Shown here: positions 52,639 to 61,700 of the stretch, piece after piece
How positions within the stretch are numbered: the first letter of the stretch is position 1
How the letters are laid out: each line of letters begins with the position of its first letter
Assembly: GCF_007671685.1 (NCBI RefSeq)
Contig: NZ_VCNL01000007.1
Location: forward strand, 43,794 to 107,793
Source of the DNA: Halorubrum salsamenti
GTDB taxonomy: Archaea; Halobacteriota; Halobacteria; Halobacteriales; Haloferacaceae
DNA: 64,000 nt
Reading direction: 5' to 3'
Position numbers and translations under genes: made by a program
Notes under the pieces: model-generated
What the model was told of the DNA's origin: nothing
Databases searched by the model: none
The model's input: only the letters and a program-made list of their open reading frames with translations

Positions 52639-53877
52639 ATGGGGAATCAACCCAGTTCTGATAGCAAGCCAACACGTCGTAAGTGTTTGAAACATTGCGG
52701 GGCCATCGCCGGTGCTGGGCTTCTCGCCGGGTGTCTCGGCGGCTCCGAATCAAATCAGTCGTCGCAATCGACAACCACTAACGGCAGTACAGCTCCTGAC
52801 CAAGATTATACGGCGTCGATGCCACCCGTTGGTGAGATCTCCCTCAACGAGAAGCCCTCCTCCTGGATCGGTGGCCTTGGCTTCACAGCCGATGTCTTAA
52901 CTGCGCTTGGACAGGCCGATGGAGCTACAGGGATGGTCGATCCGAATTTCTGGTATACAGGCTTCTACGACTTCCTAGACGGTGTGACGGTGCCGGACAA
53001 GGAGTCTTTGACTCGGGTGACGACAGAGGACTTGGGGACAAACGTAGAAACAGTATACGACCTCGATCCGGATTTGATGGCCGTTGATCCGAACCTGTTC
53101 ATGTCCACATACGGGTTGGAGAGAAATGAAGCCGAGAGAATTCACGAAAACGTTGCCCCTTGGTTCGGTAACGAGAGCCGCCGGAAACGAGCTGATGGCT
53201 GGACAACTTGGCCGGCAGGGGAGTCATACCCGTACATCTCAGTTGAAGAGTACATACGTAGCTATGGGAATCTTTTTGCGGAACATCGGCGCAAAGAAAT
53301 GTTGCTTGATATATATGAATCCTTTATGAGCGATATTCGGTCACGCGTCCCTGAAAAGGATGATCGACAATCTTTCGCCCTGATCAACGGGCGACACAAC
53401 CCAAGTAATGAGGCTGGCTGGTTCATTTATGACCCAACATCGGAACTTGACAATGCGTGGGGGAAGAAACAGTATCGTGACCTGAAGGTCGTTGATGCAT
53501 TCGAAGGCGCCTATGGCGGGAATTCAGGCATCTTCGTCGATTACGAAGGACTCTTAGAGTACGACCCCGACGCGATCATTTTTCATTTCGGAATTACTTT
53601 CCAAGAATTCAAGGGGGAGAACCTCATCCAGCAACAGCGCGAGTTGCTGAACGACGATCCCATCGGAAGCCAACTCTCAGCCGTCCAGAACGACAATCTG
53701 TACGTCGGCGGCACACCATATCAAGGACCGATCATCAACATGTTCCAGACAGAGATGGCGGCCAAGCAGCTTTATCCGGAAGAGTTTGGGTCGTATCCGG
53801 GATTCGGTGAAATTCCAACCGGTGAACAACTTTTTGACCGCCAGCGTCTCTCGGATATCGTCACCGGCGATATCTGA
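52639..53877 (+). CDS. Iron-siderophore ABC transporter substrate-binding lipoprotein (orphan)
   Basis: The 412-residue lipoprotein has TRRKCLKHCGAIAGAG with lipobox LLAGC near residue 32 and a Ser/Thr-rich linker. Its FecB/BtuF-like type III binding fold includes EDLGTNVETVYDLDPDLMAVDP near 135, an interdomain helix around 220, and DYEGLLEYDPDAIIFHFG near 300. It lies behind two DtxR-type boxes, so iron-siderophore uptake is the likely role. No permease or ATPase is nearby. Much lower GC than its neighbours suggests recent acquisition. The AT-rich spacer 53878-54129 holds nothing recognisable. Confidence 0.85.
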   Translation: MGNQPSSDSKPTRRKCLKHCGAIAGAGLLAGCLGGSESNQSSQSTTTNGSTAPDQDYTASMPPVGEISLNEKPSSWIGGLGFTADVLTALGQADGATGMVDPNFWYTGFYDFLDGVTVPDKESLTRVTTEDLGTNVETVYDLDPDLMAVDPNLFMSTYGLERNEAERIHENVAPWFGNESRRKRADGWTTWPAGESYPYISVEEYIRSYGNLFAEHRRKEMLLDIYESFMSDIRSRVPEKDDRQSFALINGRHNPSNEAGWFIYDPTSELDNAWGKKQYRDLKVVDAFEGAYGGNSGIFVDYEGLLEYDPDAIIFHFGITFQEFKGENLIQQQRELLNDDPIGSQLSAVQNDNLYVGGTPYQGPIINMFQTEMAAKQLYPEEFGSYPGFGEIPTGEQLFDRQRLSDIVTGDI

Positions 53878-54129
53878 TCGGGGCCGATACTGAAGTATCG
53901 TCGCACAGCTACCTCCCCGCTGTTTCACTACTGAGAGCATGAATGGAGCGACATCTGCTCGCTGAACTCATCTTCTGGATCTCGTAGGAAGTTCCTGACA
54001 GAAATAAAATATGAATGAGACAACTCTAGTCTGTAAGTCCCCTGTACTGTCCAATTGAGGGTGTAAAACTATCAACTACTGGGCTTCAACAAAGCCAAAT
54101 ATCGTCCCGCCGTAGCCGAACCCTCTCGA

Positions 54130-55248
54130 TCAGCCCTCGAACCCGTCTTCCCACCGGAACGTCCCGTTGCGCTGGACGACCTCGCCGTCGATCTCCAGCC
54201 GCGAGTCCTCGCTCACGTCGCTGATCATGTCGACGTGGACCGCGCTGTCGTTGCCGGACTCGCCCTCGGGGGGGCAGGCGTCGTAGGCGCGGCCCACCGC
54301 GAGGTGGACCGTGTCGCCCATCTTCTCGTCGAAGAGGATCGAGTCGGTGAAGCGATCGATGCCGCGGTTCATCCCGATGCCGAGTTCGCCGAGCTTCCGG
54401 GCGCCAGCGTCCGTGTCGAGCACGCTCGCGAGCGCGTCCTCGCCGGCGCCCGCCGAGAAGCCGACGACTTCGCCGCCCTCGAAGACGAGGTGCACGTCCC
54501 GGACGCGGGTCGCGTCGATCGTCATCGGCACGTCGAAAAAGGCCTCGCCCTCCGTGTCGTAGGGGGCGGTGAACACCTCGCCGCTCGGGAGGTTGTGGGA
54601 GTCGTACGCCACGGAGGCGGCGGAGTTGACCGCGGTCCGCCCCGCGATCGACATCGAGACGTCGGTGTCGGGGGCGTCGTCGCGCTCGGTGACGATCCGG
54701 ACCTCGTCGCCGGCGTCGAGGGCCTCTTTCATCGCCGCCATCTCGTCGGCGAGCGCCTCCCAGTCGCGGAGGACGGCGTCGTAGACGAACTCCCGGTACT
54801 CCTCGTAGGCCATCCCGGCCTGCTGGGCGAGCGAGCGCGTGGGGTGAACCGTCGACACCCAGTCGGTGTCCATCCGCGCCTCGCGCACGCCCTGTCGGGC
54901 CGTCGCGTACGCCTGTCGCGTCTCGCTCGACACGTCCGCGGTCGCGGTGGTGTTCCGCCCGCCGCCGATCCGGAGGTAGGCGTCCGCGGCCTCGAACAGC
55001 GCGCGCTCGACGGCCGGGTCGTCGAACTCGCGGTCGCCCCGTTCGCTCCCTTTTAAATACGCCCGCGAGACCTCGGCCGACCCGTACAGCGTCGTGACGT
55101 TCGCGCCCCGCTCGCCGAGCGCCTCGGCGACCGCGACGCCCAGGTCGTGGGCGTCCTCGGCGACGCTCACGACGACGTCGTCGCCGGCCTCGACCCGCGC
55201 GCTCCAGTCGACGAGCACTTCCGCGTGCTCGCGTACGCGTTCGTCCAT
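54130..55248 (-). CDS. M29-family aminopeptidase
   Basis: The 372-residue protein matches M29 (aminopeptidase T/PepS): ARVEAGDDVVVSVAEDAHDL near 18, the signature HNLPSGEVFTAPYDTEGEAFFDVPM near 222 with a Glu that binds metal, and the C-terminal GMNRGIDRFTDSILFDEKMGDTVHLAVGRAY and DSAVHVDMISD, supplying His/Asp ligands for the dinuclear metal site. It releases N-terminal amino acids from peptides in the cytosol. Confidence 0.9.
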   Translation of the reverse strand: MDERVREHAEVLVDWSARVEAGDDVVVSVAEDAHDLGVAVAEALGERGANVTTLYGSAEVSRAYLKGSERGDREFDDPAVERALFEAADAYLRIGGGRNTTATADVSSETRQAYATARQGVREARMDTDWVSTVHPTRSLAQQAGMAYEEYREFVYDAVLRDWEALADEMAAMKEALDAGDEVRIVTERDDAPDTDVSMSIAGRTAVNSAASVAYDSHNLPSGEVFTAPYDTEGEAFFDVPMTIDATRVRDVHLVFEGGEVVGFSAGAGEDALASVLDTDAGARKLGELGIGMNRGIDRFTDSILFDEKMGDTVHLAVGRAYDACPPEGESGNDSAVHVDMISDVSEDSRLEIDGEVVQRNGTFRWEDGFEG

Positions 55249-55411
55249 GCCGTGAGGTCTCGCTCGCCCGATAAAAACCCCTCCTCGTCGGCCGAACGCA
55301 CCGGTTCGGCGCCTCGCCTCGCCGACGCTCCGGGCGTCTCGGCCGTCGCCGTCGTCAGCGAAACCTGCCCCGGTGCCGGCCGCTTATGTGCGCGCACCCG
55401 AAGAGGTAGGT

Positions 55412-56080
55412 ATGAACGAGGAGTCACCCGCGGACAGACGCTCTCCCGTCGGCGAGCCCGTCGTCCGGTCCGACCCGGCGGTGACTGGCGAGCGCGCCGC
55501 CGAGGCGGTGGGGTTCGACCCCGACGACCCCGACAGCGTCGCCGAGGCGGCAGCGACCGTCGCCCGCTTCGCGGCCGGCGACGTCGGCGACGACGACCAC
55601 GTGCTGATGCTCCGGGGGGCGGCCGCCTGCGCCGCGCTCGTCCGCGGCGTCGGCTCGTACAAGGCGGCCGCCGAGCGCGCCGGCGACGACGTCTCGGTGG
55701 CGTTCATCCGCAAGTGGGCGCGCGTCCACGACCTCCCGCAGGCGATCCGCAGGCAGGTCGCGAGCGGGCGGATCGCGCCGAGCGCGGCGAAACACGTCGC
55801 GCGTCTCGGCGGCACCGACCGCTATCTGCTGGCGTGGGCGACCATCGACGGCGGCCTCACGGTCCGGGAGGTGCGCTCCATCGCCTCCGCCGTCAACGAC
55901 GGGAGCGACGTCGAGACGGCGGTCCGCGAGGCGGGCGTCGAGCTCGGCCACGTCGGGGTCCGGCTCCCGCTCGACGCCTACGTGGAGCTCAGGCGCCGCG
56001 CCTCGAACCGGAACATCGAACCCGGCGATCTCGTCGCGGAGGCGCTCGGCGACTACTTCTCCGAGTCGGACCCCGAGTAG
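55412..56080 (+). CDS. ParB/KorB-like HTH protein (DUF7119-like)
   Basis: The 222-residue protein has a central HTH resembling ParB/KorB: YKAAAERAGDDVSVAFIRKWARVHDLPQAIRRQVASGRIAPSAAKHVARLGG (about residues 85-135), followed by TVREVRSIASAVNDG and an acidic C-terminus. It lacks the ParB N-terminal nuclease-like domain and no ParA lies next to it. The ATG at 55412 is preferred, with AAGAGGTAGG upstream as SD. The last 28 nt overlap the convergent M20 peptidase gene. Confidence 0.75.
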   Translation: MNEESPADRRSPVGEPVVRSDPAVTGERAAEAVGFDPDDPDSVAEAAATVARFAAGDVGDDDHVLMLRGAAACAALVRGVGSYKAAAERAGDDVSVAFIRKWARVHDLPQAIRRQVASGRIAPSAAKHVARLGGTDRYLLAWATIDGGLTVREVRSIASAVNDGSDVETAVREAGVELGHVGVRLPLDAYVELRRRASNRNIEPGDLVAEALGDYFSESDPE

Positions 56081-57438
56081 TCCTCCGAGCCGGCCGCGGC
56101 GTAGTCCGCCGCGAACCGTCCGACCGCGGCCGCGATCGCCTCCCGCCCGCGCTCGACCTCCTTCCACGCGATCGTCTCGTCCGGGTAATGCGCCTCGGTG
56201 ATTGTCCCGGGACCGAGCAGAACCGTCGGGATCCCCGCCGCGACGTAGTGCCGTGAGTCGGCGCCGTAGGTCGCGCCGGTCGGCTCCGCGTCCGGCAGGC
56301 CGGCCTCGACGAGCCCCGCGCGAGCCGCCTCGACGATCGGCTCGTCGACGGCGACCTCGGCGGGTTCGAACTGCACCGAGAACCGCTCGAACCGCGGCGG
56401 GTGGTCGCGGAGCCACGGGTCGTCGTCGACCACCTCGTCGAGCCGCGCGCGGAACGCCTCCTCTACCTCGTCGACCGTCTCGCCCGGAGCGACCCCGATC
56501 CGGAACTCGGCGGAGAGCGTCGCCGGCACCGTCGACGCCCACGAGCCGGCGTCGACCGTTCCGCAGACGACGGGCCACGGGACCGGGAACTCGCCGTACA
56601 GGGGATGGACGACCGCCTCGCCGCGCTCCGTCTCCAGCTCCGTGAACGCCTCCCGGATCGCCTCGAACCGCGGGAGCACGTCCTCGCCGCGCCAGCGCGT
56701 GGCAGCGTGGGCGCTCCGCCCGGTCAGCTCCAGCCGCGCCATCAGCGATCCCTCGCAGGCGACCACGGGGCGCAGCTCGGTCGGCTCCGCGACGATCGCG
56801 GCGTCGCGCTCGAAGGGGTAGGGGTTCGCGAGCGCCGCGGTCGCGGCCCCGTACCCGCCGTCCTCCTCGCCGGCGACCGCCTCGACGACGACCCGGAGCC
56901 CCGCGTCCGGGAGGTCGACCGCGCCGGCGGCGACCGCCTCCCGCACGTCGAGCGCCGCGCCGACGCACGCCGCGACCCCCGACTTCATGTCCGCGGCGCC
57001 GCGGGCGGTGAGGGTCTCGCCGGCGTCACCCTCGCTCTCGTCACCCGCCTCGCCCCACACCGGCTCGAACGGGTCGCTCGACCACTCGGCGGGCTCGGCC
57101 GGTACCACGTCGATGTGGCCGTTCAGGACCACCGTGGGGGCGTCGCCGGCGTCGCTCGTGTCGTCGGCGGCGTCGGTCGCGTCACCCTCGTCGTCGCTGG
57201 CCCCGCCGAGCGCGAGCACGCCCGCGACGCTCCGGCGGCCCGCCACGTCCGCCTCGTCGAGATCGTCCGGGAAGGAGGGGTGGTCGGCGAGGAGGGCCGG
57301 GTCGGCGTCCCACGCGTACGTCTCGAAGCCGAGCGCGTCGAGCTCGCCCTCGACGAAGTCGGCGGCGGCCGCCTCCGCGCCGGCCGTCGAGGGGAACCGA
57401 CAGAGGTCGGCGGCGAACGCGCGCATGTCGAAGTCCAT
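56053..57438 (-). CDS. M20-family peptidase (ArgE/DapE/CPG2 type)
   Basis: The 461-residue dizinc hydrolase has VVLNGHIDVVPAEPAEW (first His and Asp ligand), ARGAADMKSGVAACVGA (bridging Asp), VVEAVAGEEDGGYGA (catalytic Glu pair), an internal dimerisation domain, and LGPGTITEAHYPDET with the last His. A 20-residue acidic insert (GASDDEGDATDAADDTSDAG) precedes the first motif. The start could be M1 (57438) or M5 (57426). Substrate not predictable; N-acyl amino acids are typical. Confidence 0.88.
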   Translation of the reverse strand: MDFDMRAFAADLCRFPSTAGAEAAAADFVEGELDALGFETYAWDADPALLADHPSFPDDLDEADVAGRRSVAGVLALGGASDDEGDATDAADDTSDAGDAPTVVLNGHIDVVPAEPAEWSSDPFEPVWGEAGDESEGDAGETLTARGAADMKSGVAACVGAALDVREAVAAGAVDLPDAGLRVVVEAVAGEEDGGYGAATAALANPYPFERDAAIVAEPTELRPVVACEGSLMARLELTGRSAHAATRWRGEDVLPRFEAIREAFTELETERGEAVVHPLYGEFPVPWPVVCGTVDAGSWASTVPATLSAEFRIGVAPGETVDEVEEAFRARLDEVVDDDPWLRDHPPRFERFSVQFEPAEVAVDEPIVEAARAGLVEAGLPDAEPTGATYGADSRHYVAAGIPTVLLGPGTITEAHYPDETIAWKEVERGREAIAAAVGRFAADYAAAGSEDYSGSDSEK

Positions 57439-57549
57439 GCTCGCGGGGACGGCGGGGGCTCAAAAACCGTTTCGGATCGGCGGGCGATCCCCCCGCCGCA
57501 CGCGGTTTCTAAACGTTTATCCGTGGTCTCGCCGTACGGATTCGTGCCT

Positions 57550-57623
57550 GGGCCGGTAGCTCAGTTAGGGAGAGCGTCCGGCTTTTAACCGGACGGTCGG
57601 GGGTTCGAATCCCTCCCGGCCCG
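57550..57623 (+). tRNA. tRNA-Lys(TTT)
   Basis: This 74-nt cloverleaf has acceptor GGGCCGG / CCGGCCC and discriminator G. Anticodon stem TCCGG / CCGGA encloses CTTTTAA, giving TTT. The T arm is GGGGG TTCGAAT CCCTC. A GTTTATCC box about 33 nt upstream is the promoter. Its 3' end is duplicated downstream. Confidence 0.95.
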
Positions 57624-57829
57624 TGCACTGAACCGCCGAGCGACAGCGACGCGGTGAGGGAACCGGTCGGGAGGGATTCGAACCCTGCCAGAGGCAGCCC
57701 GCGCAGCGAAGCGAGCAGGAACCTCTGGCTCTGGTTCGAATCACGTCGCGTCCGTTCCCGCACTTCGTTCGGTCACGGGCGCGACTGACCCGCGCTCGCG
57801 TCGCTCGCGTGGAACCCTCCCGGCCCGTG
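57624..57829 (+). other. tRNA-derived scar (candidate att remnant)
   Basis: CCCTCCCGGCCCGTG, the last 13 nt of tRNA-Lys plus two following bases (57611-57625), is repeated directly at 57815-57829. Between them lies an inverted copy of the T arm (GGGAGGGATTCGAACCCT at about 57667-57684) and another TTCGAATC fragment. This resembles a left-over integration site of an element that used tRNA-Lys. The stretch 57624-57952 has no gene. Confidence 0.5.
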
Positions 57830-57952
57830 TTGTCGCGAGCAATACCTCGAGCGACGGCGCCGTGACGCGTCGCGATCGCTTCCGATCCGTCGCTGTCGCT
57901 CGGAAGTGGGCGCGGTCGAAAAAACGGGGAAGTCGTGGTCGAACGTCGCTAT

Positions 57953-58747
57953 TCAGTCGTCGGCGCGAGTCGCGAGCAGCGCGGCCGCGACGATGGCAAC
58001 GAGCGCGACGAGCGTTCCGAAGCCGGGAATCCCGTCGTCTGAGCCGTCGCCGCCGTCGGTGCCGTCAGTTCCGTCGTCACCGTCGCCACCGTCGTCACCA
58101 TCGGTGCCGTCGTCGCCGTCGGTGCCGTCAGTTCCGTCGTCACCGTCGGTACCGTCATCGCCGTCGTCGCCGTCGGTGCCGTCGGTACCATCATCGTCGT
58201 CGCCGTCGGTGCCGTCTGCGCCGCCGCCTCCGCCGGTGCCGCCGTCTCCGCCGTCACCGCCGTCACCGCCATCGGAGCCGTCTGAACCGTCGGAACCGTC
58301 GTCGTCAGAGCCGTCTGAACCGTCATCTTCGTCGGAACCGTCGGAACCGTCGGAACCGTCACCGCCGTCATCGCCGGTATCGACCGTTACCGAAAAGTCG
58401 ATCCGTTCGGTTTGGGCGGATTCAAACGTCGTCGTCTCTGACGAGTCTTGCACCTCGACGGTGAGCGTTTCGCCCGCGTCGCCGTCTTCGGCCGGGAACT
58501 GTATCTCGTAGTACCCGTCGGCGTCAGTCGTCGCGGTGTAGGCGTTTCCGTCCTCGTCGGTGACGGTCACCGTTAATCCATCCGCTGGATCTCCATTCTG
58601 ATCGGTGACGTCCCCGTAGATCTCGTGCGGAGGACTCGGAACCTGTGCAGCGGCGATACCGGCACCCGAGCTCACGAGAAGCACGGCTACCATCGCGACT
58701 GTGAGCAGCCGCAGGCCACGTGATATCTGTGTCGTTGATGTTGTCAT
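57953..58747 (-). CDS. PGF-CTERM cell-surface protein with Asp-rich linker
   Basis: The 264-residue exported protein starts MTTSTTQISRGLRLLTVAMV with a Sec signal cleaved near AAAQ, then a carboxypeptidase-regulatory-like beta domain (IYGDVTDQNGDPADGLTVTV, TTDADGYYEIQFPAED). About 110 residues of DDGTDG/GSDGSD low-complexity linker follow. The C-terminus GIPGFGTLVALVAIVAAALLATRADD is a PGF-CTERM signal, processed by archaeosortase A and lipid-anchored. It lies 51 bp downstream of the S-layer-like gene on the same strand, probably in one operon. Confidence 0.9.
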   Translation of the reverse strand: MTTSTTQISRGLRLLTVAMVAVLLVSSGAGIAAAQVPSPPHEIYGDVTDQNGDPADGLTVTVTDEDGNAYTATTDADGYYEIQFPAEDGDAGETLTVEVQDSSETTTFESAQTERIDFSVTVDTGDDGGDGSDGSDGSDEDDGSDGSDDDGSDGSDGSDGGDGGDGGDGGTGGGGGADGTDGDDDDGTDGTDGDDGDDGTDGDDGTDGTDGDDGTDGDDGGDGDDGTDGTDGGDGSDDGIPGFGTLVALVAIVAAALLATRADD

Positions 58748-58798
58748 TTTGGTGTGTTTACCCCCAAATAAATTCGGAGAGGTGTGTGGCTGCGGTCG

Positions 58799-61700
58799 CT
58801 ATGCTGCGTAGTTCGACGCCGTGTAGACTTCGTCGTCCTCGAGGAAGACCCAGTAGGCCTCACCCGGTTCGAACTCGGTCACAGTGGTGTAGTCGAACTC
58901 GCCGGCAGCGTCCTCTTCCTGTCCGTAGACGTTCGTCGCAGTGCTGTCGCCACCGACAGAGTCGAGGGCACCACCCGGATCGTCAGCGGCGGGCTGAGTG
59001 CCTTCCTGCCAGTGACCGACGAGGTTCCAGCCTTCCTGGAGCTGCTGTTGACCAGGTGTGGCGTTCTGGGCACTGTCACCGGACTCCTCGTTGCGAACCG
59101 TCACGTCGACGGTCGCGTCGGAGTCGGCGTTCACGACGTACCCCTGACCGCCCTCCATGGACTCGATGTCCTGGTTGTCGGTCTTGTCGGGCGCGTAGCT
59201 GACCCACTCGCCGTCCTCGTAGGTCATCACGCTCATGTCCGAGAATTCGGAGTCCGCGATGTCGAGCGAACCGAATTCGGCCGGGACAGACACGAAGTTC
59301 GACCCGTTTGCGAGGTAGAACTCGTGCGTGTCAAGCGTCGTGGACGAAGACGCGTCGACGTAATCGTTCACGTCTAGGCCGTGACGCTCTTCAATGGAGT
59401 CACCAGTCACCGAGAGCGACGGTGCGTCACCAGTCGGCGTGTGGCCTTCGACGATGAAGTACACATCACCCTGGTCGGAGCCATCAGTATAGACATCGCG
59501 CACAGTCAGCTGATCTCCATCGAGGGTAACGCCGGGATCCTCGAAGCCATCACTGGCGGAGACCGGTTCGTCGAACTGGACTGCAATTGCGGTACCACTT
59601 GTTTCGTCTTCGACTAGTCCGGCATCGACGATTTCCGCGTCAACGACGTTCGGGTCCTGCGTGTCAACGACCGTTGTGTCGTCCGGAGTCTCGTCTGCGG
59701 ATGTCCCACCAATAGCCGTTGCGGACGTGAGATCAGCACTGAACTCCCCGTCGCGCGGGACAGTGTGTTCGTACGTGTAGGTGTACACGCCGTCCTGTTC
59801 TTCGACCTCGAAGTCGTCCAGGTCGATACCATCTGCGATGGCGTCGTCCTCGTCGGACTCACGCAGATCGTCGGTGCTGCTGAGCGACACGTCGAAAGTC
59901 CCGAGCTCCTCGTCGGCCGTGAAGCTGACTTGGATCTTCCTCTCGGACGCGTCGGTCGCGTTCGAGACCTCGAAGTCGTCGATATCGACTGTCTCTTCGA
60001 TCACTTCCGACGTGGTCGTCTGCTTATCGACCGAGTCGTTGGCGGTGACTTCGATCTCGTCACTGTTCATGTCGTCCGGCGTCAGTGCCGAGTCGAGCGT
60101 GACCGTCGCCGTGACGGCACCTGCAGTGTGCTCGACGCTCTCGATGGAGTGACTCACGCCGCTGTTGTTCATGTAGGAGACGTTGTCAGCGGACAGTCCC
60201 TCGTCGTTTCCGTTGTAAACGCTCTCGCTGAAGTCGAGCTCCACCGTGTCGGAGCCGTTCGAGGAGTCGGCGGCGACCACGGACGGAGTCTCGCCGTCTT
60301 CGAGCGAGACCGCGGACGTATCGGCCTGCGTGCCGACGATGTCCGTGATTTCCGTGTTCGCGGAGACGGTGACGCTCTCGCTGTCGATGTCGCTCGGTGC
60401 GATCGGCTCATCGACGGTGAGCGTGTAGGTCGCGTCGTTTCCGGAGACACTGTAATCCGACAGGTTCTCCGCATCAAGGTTGCCGTCCACGTTCTTCACG
60501 TCCTCGCTGAACGTGACTACGAGCTCGTCCGTTCCGGCGTCGGTCTGGACGGACTCGATCGTCGCGGACACGTTGTCCTTCTGGACCGTTTCGACATCTT
60601 CCTCGCTGGTCCGGTCGATACCGAGGTCGTTGACGGTCGCCTCGATGGTGACGTCACCGTTCTCGATGTCGGTCAGATTGAACGCTTCCGTCACGGAAGA
60701 ACTCGCGTCCAGATCGACGTTCGTCTTCTCCACGAAGACGTCGCCCGAGCTGTTCTTGACGGTGATGTTCGCCGTCGCGGCCGTATCGGCCATGACGGTG
60801 ACATTGTATTCGCCCTCGTTCTGAGCAGTCACATTGCCGACTTCAAGATTCGGGACTCCCGGAGCGTCGGGGTCTTCAAGGGCGACAGTCGTCGCCGCGG
60901 TGGATTTCACGTTGTTGTCGTTGTTGTCCGAGAGTGAACCCTCGCGGACGTTCACTTCGTCGGCACCGAGATCGGCGACGCCGACCTTCTCGTCGAGCGT
61001 CAGCGTGACCTCGTCGGTGTACCCGTCATCGTCAGTCGTCGCGGAGACGGAGTCGATCTCCGTCGCATCGCCGTCGCTGACGTCCGTGTACGCGAAGTCG
61101 TCCTTCGAGATGTTTTCGTCGTTCGCCGTCACGTTCTCGGTGAACTTGACGGTCACCTCGTCCTCACCGGCCTCGGCGTCGACGATGTCGATCGCCGGCG
61201 GCGCGGTGTTGATGGTGAAGGTGTTGTCGTCGTTCTCCGCGACGTTACCCGAGTAGTCCTCCGCGGTGTAGTTCACCGTGACTGGATCTTCGGACAGGTT
61301 CAGGCTGCTGTTCTGCGTGTCGACGGTGAGCGTACCGTCCGCGAATTCGACGCCGGCGTCGCCGCCGGAGAGCGTCTGGGTCGCGTCGTCCTGCGTCACG
61401 TCGACAACGATCGACGACTCGTTGACACCGGACGTGGTGTCAGAGATGTCCGCCGAGAAGTTCGTCTCAGTGGACGAGTCATCGTCGACCTCGAAGTTCT
61501 CGATGGTCGGCTCGGTGTCGTCGACGACGATCAGCGTCTCCGCGCTCGCCGTGCTCGCCGTGCCCGTATTTGAGTCCTCAGCCTCAACGGTCACGTAGTA
61601 CTTACCCTCAGCGAGGTCGGACGTATCGCTTTCCTCGTTCTCGCTCAGGTCGATGGTCAGCGTCTTGTTGGCGTTGTCGTTCGCGTACTGACTGTCGTCA

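Noticed and set aside
58030..58370. Short direct repeats resembling a CRISPR array
   Set aside because: They are in-frame low-complexity DDGTDG codons of the PGF-CTERM protein, with no regular spacers.
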